A model generated the notes under the pieces. It searched no databases, was not told where the DNA came from, and worked only from the letters and a program-made list of their open reading frames with translations. From Bimuria novae-zelandiae CBS 107.79 (Eukaryota; Ascomycota; Dothideomycetes; Pleosporales; Didymosphaeriaceae), in contig ML976758.1 in the NCBI GenBank assembly GCA_010015655.1, positions 157,710 to 221,709 of the forward strand: a stretch of 64,000 nt of DNA, read 5' to 3'. Positions 55,592-64,000 of the stretch are shown here, piece after piece (within the stretch, counting starts at the first letter, position 1; the number at the start of each line of letters is the position of its first letter). A program made the position numbers and the translations under genes.

Positions 55592-55854
55592 GAAGGGCAG
55601 AGGAGCGCGCGTTATAGTCGATATGGCTGGGATTCGGCCTTGAAGGCGGATTCGAAAGAGTACTAGACTCTGCACGGCAGAAGGGAAATTTCAAGATAAC
55701 ATAGTGTATTGTATAGATAGAGTAATGGACGGATGATCCGAGTATGCATCAAACAGAGATGGAACGCAGGTTACATTGTACAATCGGTTTGGAAAAGCCA
55801 CATAAATCATACTATTAAATCTACTCCGAAAGAAACCAAAATCGTCCTCGCAAT

Positions 55855-56627
55855 TTACTTCTTCGTCTCCCCATACACCCTCTTCAACCTAAACCACCCA
55901 ACTTCCCCTCTCTCCCCTATAACCCTTCTCACCTTCTCTACCGGAATCTCCTCCCCCTCAAACTCAATCAGCATCAACCCACTCCCCTCCCTTCCCTCCC
56001 AGCCATTCTCCCTCCTCTGAAAATGCTCCAGCGTCGACCCCGCCACAACCCTAAACCTCCTTACCCTCTTGCACCCCTCTATCTTCCTCAACGCCTCCAC
56101 ATCCACATCAGATGCAGAATCCGAGGACCATGAGACGACGAACTTGGCCGGACCTTCGTCAGTCGCCAGGAAAATCGAGGAATCAACATCTTCGGAAATC
56201 CTCATGTCGAACCGCGACTGCTCAAATATACTATGTAGTAGTTCTTCCCGCGGTGCACTCTGACCATCCAAGCCTTTTAACTCGTCACTGAATCGATAGG
56301 ATACATCGGGCATTTCGTAGACGGTTATCTAGGGTGCGATGGCGGATAAGGCGGTTTTGTTAGGCTGGTGGTCAACTGGGCGGAGCTGTTAGCTACCCTT
56401 ACCGTTTTGCAGAGCTTTTGATTTGATATGCTCTTCTACAGGGTCCGGGAATACATACTCGCTTCATACCTCGCCGCCCGCTGCACGCCGGACAGTGAAG
56501 TGACTTTCTGGATGTGCGTGTTTTCGTACCAGTCGCAGAACTTATCTACCGTCAATTCCTCGACGCCGTCCCTCGGCTGAGGCAGATGAAAAACGTGGGA
56601 GGAGACCCAGATGATGCCGGGTGCCAT
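55855..56627 (-). CDS. Hypothetical protein with one in-frame stop
   Basis: Proposed exons are 56627-56459 and 56375-55855 (GTATGT donor, CCCAG acceptor), giving a 230-codon frame. It is interrupted by TAG at 56331-56329 (AIAP-stop-ITVYEMPD). The start (MAPGIIWVSSHVF, then CDWYENTHI) and the second half (ITVYEMPDVSYRF...VSWSSDSASDVDVEAL) look like a dimeric alpha/beta-barrel-type fungal protein of the EthD kind (weak inference). Another GTAAGG donor at about 56404 with the CCTAG acceptor just before ATAACC would remove the stop, but it needs an implausible 23-nt upstream intron. It is either a pseudogene or an annotation puzzle; transcripts would settle it. Confidence 0.5.
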
Positions 56628-57957
56628 CTCAGAAGATGAGTCGGGGGTTGGAGTGGAAGAAAAGGCGTGTTAATTGATGGTAGAAATGGAATCTTCGTTG
56701 TGGAGAAGTTTGGAAGGGTTGGAAAGGAAGTGCGGACAGGTAGTGGATATCCTTATTCGCAACTCCTTGGACCCAGTCGATGCGGGGTACACTTCGTCGT
56801 GGCATGAGTCTCGTTATATACAGCTCCCACCTTCACGAAGCTTGCGAGGCTCCAAGGTTGATTTATTTACGTGCAGCACACTATGTGTGTGCAAGATAAC
56901 CACTACTCCTCTGGGTCTTGAATGACATGCACTATTAGTAGTTCTCCTAACGGATGAGTACAATGTACCTCAGAGGTTTTTCATGTTCATTAATCACCGC
57001 ATCAGTAGAGTGACGAGCTACGTTGCAGTATCAGCATGACAACTTACCTGACTACAACAGCCATAAATTCACAAGGGTGTCTTTGATCGTCGTTATTGAC
57101 CTGAACAGATAAGGGTGAGATGCATCAATGCTTACGACGACTAAGAATGCCGCTGTACAGGGGTCGGCACGTCCGGTGATCCCGCGCCGTAGTGGCCGCT
57201 CTAGAGTCGGCGAATCATTTAAAAAGGAACTATGAAGGAAGGCTTCCGGTTCGTATACATACTATAAAACGGCCACTACGGCGCGGGCCACTACGGCACG
57301 GGGCCACCGGACTTGAAGACCCCCTGGGGACCAAGAAAATGCAATGCTACGCCAAAACATGCTTCTCCTATATCCGACCATCCGCGCCCAGTGTGGAGTC
57401 TGTGGAGAACAATCAGACAATTCCTAGGACCATGCAAAATCCGAAGCTCTGAGGCGTAATCGACAAGCGAAGACGTAGTGCTGCTTTTCAATGCCGCTCT
57501 AAAGATGACTCCCCATGTGTAAGCAGGTAGATGAGGAGAACAAGCTGTATTGCTATCTGCAGAAAAGAGTGTGCTCAGTGAGGAGTCTGCTGTTGAGCAG
57601 AGAGAAGAAGCGAGAGCGGGGGAGAGTAATTTGTTGAGTCCCTAGTCCGTGCACCCAGGTAGCACCTTCCATGTATACCACCTCTGACGTCAGTCACGTG
57701 GCTACACCATGTCTGGCTCTCATTGTACTTGAACAGATGACATCGGGAACCAATGATGCTGTACGTTTCGAAAAAAAGATGCGACAAGGTTACTCAGACG
57801 GGCGAGCAGGTCTATAAATCGGCTAAGCGCTAGTCAATGCAAGAAGACCGACAGCCCGTTCATAAATGCTAAACACCTGCACAGTTCATCCCACATGATA
57901 AATACCAAGCCCAACTCCGAAACTCCAATGCACATATAACCTGCATGGAATAGCCTT
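56628..57957. other. Intergenic region with a MITE-like insert
   Basis: About 1.3 kb, containing the 142-bp inverted-repeat element at 57171-57312. Other short ORFs (for example 57192-57452) overlap the repeat and are not supported as genes. Confidence 0.5.
57171..57312. mobile_element. 142-bp MITE-like palindromic element
   Basis: Inverted ends GTCCGGTG...GCCGTAGTGGCC (left) and the reverse complement (right) enclose about 80 bp. The right end carries a second CGCGCCGTAGTGGCC unit. No flanking duplication was seen. It is GC-rich against an AT-richer centre. It could be a miniature non-autonomous transposon or a hairpin-forming insert. Confidence 0.6.
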
Positions 57958-60900
57958 CTACCGTTCAAACATTGTCCTCCTGCTAGCATCGCTTGCGCGT
58001 CGATCTCCCGTGGGCCTAATCTCTCCTGGTTCGTTCGTACCGACCTCTGGCGTGAGCAGATCCGGCACTATGCCCTTTGATGTATCCACATCCACCGTCT
58101 CGGCGCCTTCCAATAGATCTGTATCCTTACCGTGCCCAGCTTCCTCGTCTTCATCTTCGTCATCACGACCGTGGCGTGCCTCTTTGTCCATATCTTGGGA
58201 AGCCTCGTCCATTCTTCTTCTGACCTCTGCAGCAACGCGCATACCGTCGCTGACGATGTTGTCCAGCATTCCTCTGAGACCTTTTCCTGGCGGTACGACA
58301 CCAGCACCTGCTCCACCAACAACACCACCCATGCCAGAAGAGGCAGCTGCAACATGTTGACCGGCATTAGAAAATGTAGTTAGATTTGAAACGGAAAGCT
58401 GGGAGGCTTGCGGCGCATCGGCGAGACGGAAGGACGCAGAGAAGCCGACCTCAAAGAACTGCTCTAGGTTCTCGTCGGCAAGTATTACCATCCGGAAGGT
58501 AGGCAGTGTGATATAGAGCGGTTTGTTAGGATCAAGGGCAGCATTGGCAGCCTTGGCTTTGTCGGACTTCACTGACGGTTCTGGCTCGGCGGCTGAATCT
58601 CCATCGGCGGAAGTGAGTGGATCTGTTGCTGAGGTTGTCGGTGGAAGCGGATGCTTTTCGTGCTTCGATGCAGTAGGGCTTTCCGGTTTTGCGGCTGTCG
58701 GGGTGTTTGGCTCGGTTCCAAAGTCGATCAGGTCGTCCTCGTCATCACCCCCAATTGCAAAGCTATCAAGATCATCCTTAACGTCGTCGACTGGTTGGGT
58801 GCCTTGATTGGAGGGGTGATCCGGGTCCGCATACTCGAAACATCTTCGTATGAAAGCGGATACACTGCTGAGGAACTGTTCGTCGCGAGTGCCTCGGTCG
58901 GTGCTATTGCTAGAGTGTGCGTCGCTCATGGACGGTGATGGACTACTCGATCCATCAAACCCTCTTCTGGATAGAAATAGAAGGGCCTCTGATATTCTGA
59001 GGATACCTTCACGATCCACCCTTCCATCTCCGTCGTCATCGTAAAGTTCGAAGAAATAACTGATGTTTGACATGATGTCTTTAGACCCTTTCACAGCAGC
59101 AAACCCCGCAACAACATTCTGAAGCGACAACGAATCGGTCATGTCCGCATCCCAGCGTCTGAAGAGGCGGCGCATGAAGTCGTGGTCCGTAGGCTCGGGA
59201 CCAGAGCCCCAAGGTGAAGTTGGCGGGCGACTCCTCATACTGTTACCAAAGTACGAATGTGGTGACTGAGCACCGTTCGCCTCAGGCGGTGAGCTAGGCG
59301 AGTCAGTGATTGCCCATTTCGTAAGGCCTGCGTAGATGTTAGTCAACAACTTTCGAATGGTGGGATAGAGCAAGTGCACGTATGACATACCTGCCAAAAA
59401 TTCTCTAAAGGCGTCGTAGTCCATCTGAGTAGTACTCGCGCCAAGAGCAACTCGTCCCTTTTCGACACTCGTAGATGCAAATCCGGTCACGATCTCTGCT
59501 GCCTTGGTTCTGCCACCTTTCGCTTTCCTCTCCGCTTCTTGCTGCATGAGCTCCGCTCGTTCTTGTCGGTCATATAGTACGGCGTAAAATCTGTCGTACA
59601 AGAAGCCCAAATCGTTGACACTCAGCTTCTTGCTCTCGGGCCCAAGATTCCGTATGGATGTTCGCTTTGTAAAACTCTCGATGTTCTCCAGCACAGCATC
59701 TTTGTGCTTTGCCCGCTGCTCGGAAATGGTATTTTGTGTTATACCGGCAAACTCTTTAAATGCCACTACCATCAATTCTTGAAACCTCGTGACTGCTCGC
59801 AGCTTTGGATTTTCCGACTTAGGATGTGCAGACTCATCCAACCGCGCGAAGTATGCCTTAAGTACCGAGATGAAGGTGCCATCGTCCGAAGCGTCCAGAA
59901 GCTCTTCGCCATTGATTCGTAAAATCGCCAAGCCTATTTGAAACAAGACCTTGGAACCTTCGAGAAAGAAAACGTCTAAAACACGGAATGCGAAGATGAG
60001 CGGCATCGAGTTGATATAAAGCGAAAGAAACCACGGTAGAGATACAACAGATAATTGGATATCAGACTTGACCAAGTGGTCCCACAATATGGGCATGGTC
60101 TTTTCAACAAGAGATTCGAAGACGCGTTGGTCGAGAAGGGTGCCGTACATGGTTTGTGAATAGTACCCAGGCAAAAGACGGTCGCACAAGATGGAAAGGA
60201 GAAAGAAGGCTTGGGGCTCAGACATGTAACTGCATGAGTTAGACAACGGCGCACAAGTTGGAGAGAGGCACATACATCAGCAATGCTGCTACGACGATGT
60301 TCATCGCCTGGCAATAGCCGACGTCCTCGTTCGTCCAGCTATAGGCGGTCAAGACCCTGCGCAGCCGGCCGATGCCTTCTTCGCTTTGAAAGCCGGGATA
60401 CTCTGGTAAACTCCTGTTGAGGTCCTTTTCAATCTCATCTATGGCCAGAGATTCTCGTCCTGAGAACTTCGCTAACGTCTCAGTGTATAGCCGTGGGTTT
60501 TGCAGACGAAGAAAGAAGGAGCCAGACGCTAGCTCCCAAATCTCGCCTCGTAGTCTATTGGGCAGACCGACGCGAATAAGCTTGTGGAACGTCGGCTGCC
60601 GAATGAGCGTAGCACTGCGTCCATTTTCTATGCCTCCCGTTAGCCTTTACCACTTCCATGAGCTGGCATAGCGCACCCCGAAGGTACTCTTTCCAGAGTC
60701 TGATCTTTGTCGCATCTCTCAGCTTCCTCGCGTTGCCAGGATATCTGAATATCAAACCCAGCCCTGTGTCTGGATGCTCCCTTTCCGGCTTGCTATCTTC
60801 CCCGGCGGCTTTCTTGTTGTCGCCGTCCGTCAGAAGCAGGTACTCGGAGTAGGCATCGCGCACGACGGTCCGAAGGTTCTCGACTTCCTTCACGCCCTCT

Positions 60901-61493
60901 CGGAGGCCTTTCTTCAATCCATCGCAGAAGCGCTCGCAGGCCTGCCGGCTGCCCGCGAGCTGGATGGTGAGCTTCTGTCCGCTTGGAGCCTTCCCTTTCG
61001 GCTCAGGGCTTCCGTTCCACGTCGTTATGGCCAGCGCAAACATGTAGCTCTGGCTGTGCAGTCGCTCCACCCTGCGGATCGCGCACAAGGGCAGTGTGAA
61101 GCCATTGCCCGCAGGCCCCGCACCGTGCGTCTGCCCCGTGTAGCTGCTCGACAAGCTCAAGCTGGCGGTATTCACGAAGCTGGAGCCGGTCGTGGAGAAG
61201 CAGAGATACTGCTCGCTGAGGTGCAGCTTGCCCACATAGTGGTTGCCCTGGCTGCGTTCCTTCTCCGAGGATGCGTCGCCCGAGCCTCTCGTCGAGTGGT
61301 GGGGCGAAAGTGTGAGCTCTGCAGTAATCTCTTGGAGCGGGTTCTGCGAGTCTGGCAAGCGGAATTGGTGGCGGAAGAGGTTCGCTTTGGAGGGTCGCCG
61401 GTCGGAGGAGGAGGCGGAAGGTCCGGTGGCTATGCTCAGCGTGGGCTCGATAAACTGCTGCGCTTTCTGCACCAGATTCGAGATGTTGAACAT
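57958..61493 (-). CDS. GYP2: GRAM-TBC-EF-hand Rab GTPase-activating protein (Gyp2-like)
   Basis: Exons 61493-60677, 60627-60276, 60229-59391 and 59327-57958 give 1125 aa. The third intron (63 nt) is in frame and stop-free; GTATGT, TTGACTAAC and GCAG betray it, and it interrupts [22 protein letters not shown]-type domain covers about 40-220 ([12 protein letters not shown]). The TBC domain (about 285-520) keeps the arginine finger IEKDLNR (Arg at about 344) and glutamine finger YCQ (Gln at about 379), so Rab-GAP activity is expected. An EF-hand loop [13 protein letters not shown] lies at about 765-778. The acidic C-terminus is disordered. GRAM-TBC-EF-hand order is that of yeast Gyp2/Mdr1 and human TBC1D8/9, which act on Rabs of recycling traffic such as Ypt6. 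Confidence 0.92.
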
Positions 61494-62246
61494 GGTTGCG
61501 GGACACGACCGCAAGCGAGGAAAGGAGTTGTACCTATACGTGAGTTGGGTCGGGCTTCAGCTTCATTGCGAAGCTTCAGCGCTCGGTGGTCAGGGTCGCA
61601 GATGTGGTTTGGTTGGTAGGGCTGATCCAGCAGTGTCGCACCTGCGGCCTTCAGCGGGCACGGGCCGGAAAGCTTATGTGCCATATTAAGTGCCATGCCT
61701 TTCGCGTAAAGCTGAATCCTGGCTGTAACTCCTCTACCTTCGCAATCGAAGTATAGATGTTGTATTGTTCATCCTGGGGTTACTTATCACCCATCCCCGC
61801 CATAAAACTCTGGCCTTTATGGCCCGCTTCTACTTAAGCCTGTCCGACAACCTGCCCCGCGCTCTCACGCCCCCCAAGAAAGACGCAGATAGCGCACTTG
61901 CTATCTCCTCCTTGAACTAACGGAAGTACGTCGAGTCACCCTAGGCTAATCTGGGGTTTCAATGTTTTTCGAAGGGGTGCACATGGAGCGCGCATTGTTT
62001 CGATGATCCCACTCTCAATGAGACTTCATATAGAGCGCACCAGAGGCGGCTATCGTACATGGAATTTATTCAGCGTGCTAGAAGAACACATACCCTCCAC
62101 TGCACTACTTTTCAATTTCATTGTAATGCAGATATGCTCATGTCCAGAATGAGCAGATGCAGGACAGAAGAGTTGCCTAAGCAACAACAGAAATAACCTC
62201 CAATAGTGCTTGGGTATCCTGTTGTGAACATGAAATTCCACGCGGT
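61494..62246. other. Intergenic region
   Basis: About 750 bp upstream of the Rab-GAP gene and downstream of the SDR gene. No supported ORF, RNA gene or repeat. Confidence 0.5.
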
Positions 62247-63509
62247 TTACGTGCAAGTATATGCTCCGTCCACTCGAAGATCAGCACCCTAGATCATTGT
62301 TAGCCCGTGTCGATAAGAAAAGCTAGGATGCGTACCGTCACATAGAGACTTGCGTCACTTGACAGGAACGTGACAGCGCCCATGAGGTCTTCTGGCCTTC
62401 CCATCTTTCCTACAGGAATCAAAGACGTCCACCGCTTCTGGAGATCTGGGTTGTCGTCGAGGATCTTCTTCGTTCTGCCGACTGATTAGCATAGATCCTG
62501 CCTGCAGGTAGTGGTTTACGTACAGAGCCGTCAGCATGTAACCGGGAGAAATGCAGTTCACGCGGATGCCAGCGTGTGCCCACTCAACAGCCAAACTCGC
62601 CGCCATGTGTCGCACGGCAGCCTTCGCGGCGTTGTATGGTGCCTGGGGCTGCGGGACGTTGACGATGGAACCAGACATGCTTCCGATCATGACAATGCTC
62701 CCCTGTGCTTGCCTCTCCATCAGGTGTTTGGCCACGGCAACAGCCCACATGTACGTGCCGTCGACGTTAACTCCCCAGAGCTTCTGCATGCGGTCGTGGG
62801 GATAATCGATGGCATTGTAGTTTTCGGTGAAGCCGGCGGAGGTGATAAGATTATCGACCTTGCCATGGACTTTGAGGATCTCTGCGAGCGACTGATTGAC
62901 CGAGGTTGGGCTTGAAACGTCGCCAAAATGGGCGGTCACCTTGGGTAGCCTGTAGATGGCATGAGCTTAGGACTGCCTGAATGCGCAATTGCCGTACTTA
63001 TCAGCTTCTGGGTTCTCCTCTTTGAATGTCTCCACAAGCTGCTGAGCAGACCTCTGAGCTTCCTCTTTGTTCATGTCCACGAGAGCCACGTCGGCTCCAC
63101 TAGTCACTAGGGCCTGAGCCATGACCAGACCTAGACCTCTCGCTCCACCCGTCACGACGCCCACACGCCCATCCAAGGAGAAGGACGCCAAGGTCCGCTT
63201 GAAGTGGGAGCCTCCTCGACCCTGGACTGGCAGTGAGCGAGGCAAATCTTTTTCTTCAGGGTACTCGACACGGATGTCGTCCTGTATTCGCGCATACTGG
63301 CCTTCGTGGTCACCGCTCGCGCCAGGTTCGCTGGCAGTCGTCGCAAGGTGAACATCATCCTCATCATTGGAGCTTTTGTTGAAGCGAATGGGGGCAGACG
63401 AAAAGGATCTTGCCGAAGCTACCACATTGTAGGGAGCTTGCGCTGCTGCTCGTGGAGCTTGAATACGTGCCGAGCGCGCAACCCGGCGAAAGATTTGTGG
63501 TCGAAACAT
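62247..63509 (-). CDS. Short-chain dehydrogenase/reductase, probably mitochondrial
   Basis: Exons 63509-62998, 62949-62524, 62474-62336 and 62288-62247 give 372 aa. The first 45 residues are basic and Ser/Ala-rich with few acids (MFRPQIFRRVARSARIQ, then SARSFSSAPIRF), a likely mitochondrial targeting sequence. The SDR domain follows: cofactor loop TGGARGLGL (about residue 120), LVDMNK for the NAD(P) ribose, ITSAGF in place of NNAG, catalytic Ser in IGSMSGSIV and YNAAK for Tyr/Lys. The end ADLRVDGAYT is typical. The sequence resembles fungal polyol dehydrogenases of the D-arabinitol 2-dehydrogenase/sorbose reductase group (inference). The short last exon (14 codons) is easy to miss. Confidence 0.9.
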
Positions 63510-64000
63510 TGTTGATTATCTGTGCGAGTATAGAAGCGTCGAAGGAGGGTGAAGAGAATTGCTGAAGAAACGTGGGGCTCCAAGAAAAGCAAAGGATCGA
63601 ACTATCGTGACTCTCAGCTCAACCGTGCATGGGCTTGCCTTGCGGAGTTAGACGGATCACAATTGTGATCGAGATCTGCAGTTGGTCCAATTGCAGCAGA
63701 AGAAAAATCAATTGAGAGCACCAGCTTGTTAGATTTCAAGCTGGAGCTCCAAACGCCGCAGAACTGATCCTCTAAGGTTTTCAGCGCGCTCTTCCACCGG
63801 TGGGAGACAAAGCGCGATGACGTATCGGAGAGCTTGCAGCTTCCCCATGGAGAGGGAGCTTTGACCCACCACTTTTTCTCCTACACGCGCAGCTCATCAC
63901 TCCAGGGCTTTGTGTCACTCCTCGCAACTTCACTTTATCGTGACAGACTTCGTACACGATACGCTATTTTTTATCAACATCGTCTGACAAGTTGCTTGCA
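63510..64000. other. Upstream region of the SDR gene to the window end
   Basis: About 490 bp, probably the SDR promoter and the start of the next intergenic region. No supported feature. Confidence 0.45.

Noticed and set aside
39220..57957. A secondary-metabolite or defence gene cluster
   Set aside because: The neighbours are unrelated (TRAPP subunit, GTPase, oxidoreductases, LINE), with no synthase, transporter/regulator set or NLR-type protein.
60774..61619. 281-aa plus-strand ORF opposite the Rab-GAP gene
   Set aside because: Antisense to the GRAM-domain exon, with no recognisable motifs.

Overview
The window is nuclear DNA of a filamentous ascomycete, most likely a Dothideomycete (inferred from the gene set, not proven). 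Genes have short introns (about 45-125 nt) with GTRNGT donors, CTAAC/CTAAT branch points and YAG acceptors. The proteins are fungal: LAS1, SWD2, OAC1, SEC61, a BCS1-like AAA ATPase, a Tea4/Bud14-type SH3 protein, TRS31 and a Gyp2-type Rab-GAP. An AT-rich transposon island carries the C:G to T:A signature of repeat-induced point mutation (RIP).

Region 1 (1-28310) is ordinary gene-dense euchromatin: LAS1 (pre-rRNA processing), SWD2 (COMPASS / 3'-end processing), the mitochondrial oxaloacetate carrier OAC1, a secreted heme peroxidase broken by a 14-bp tandem duplication, SEC61, an RTA1-type membrane protein, a Zn2Cys6 factor, a GNAT acetyltransferase, a kinase-like protein, a hypothetical, a BCS1-like AAA protein, the Tea4/Bud14 scaffold and a Sec2-domain protein.

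Region 2 (28311-38120) is a transposon nest that resolves to the base. An outer element of about 1.15 kb with inverted termini was entered by a Fot1/pogo-like Tc1-mariner element (TA target duplication, about 2.0 kb once its insertions are removed). That element was entered by a 6182-bp copia retrotransposon (two 250-bp LTRs, TATAA duplication) and by another retroelement of which only a 452-bp solo LTR remains (AATAC duplication). All reading frames inside are RIP-degraded.

Region 3 (38121-57957) is an accessory, decaying zone. It holds an orphan ORF followed by 70-bp tandem repeats, two neighbouring coiled-coil genes with in-frame stops at probable Gln codons, a 5'-truncated Tad-like LINE with a 12-bp duplication lying 71 bp before TRS31, a divergent eIF2-gamma-like GTPase with a 1-nt frameshift, a decayed catalase-like gene, an MDR oxidoreductase with an internal deletion next to an intact MDR gene, a small four-helix membrane protein, an interrupted hypothetical gene and a 142-bp MITE-like inverted repeat.

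Region 4 (57958-64000) returns to conserved genes: a GRAM-TBC-EF-hand Rab GTPase-activating protein and a probably mitochondrial short-chain dehydrogenase. The strongest story is the nested island together with the surrounding graveyard, where most premature stops are TAA/TAG at likely Gln codons (CpA to TpA), as if RIP had spread beyond the repeats. No operon-like system is present and none is expected in this kind of genome.
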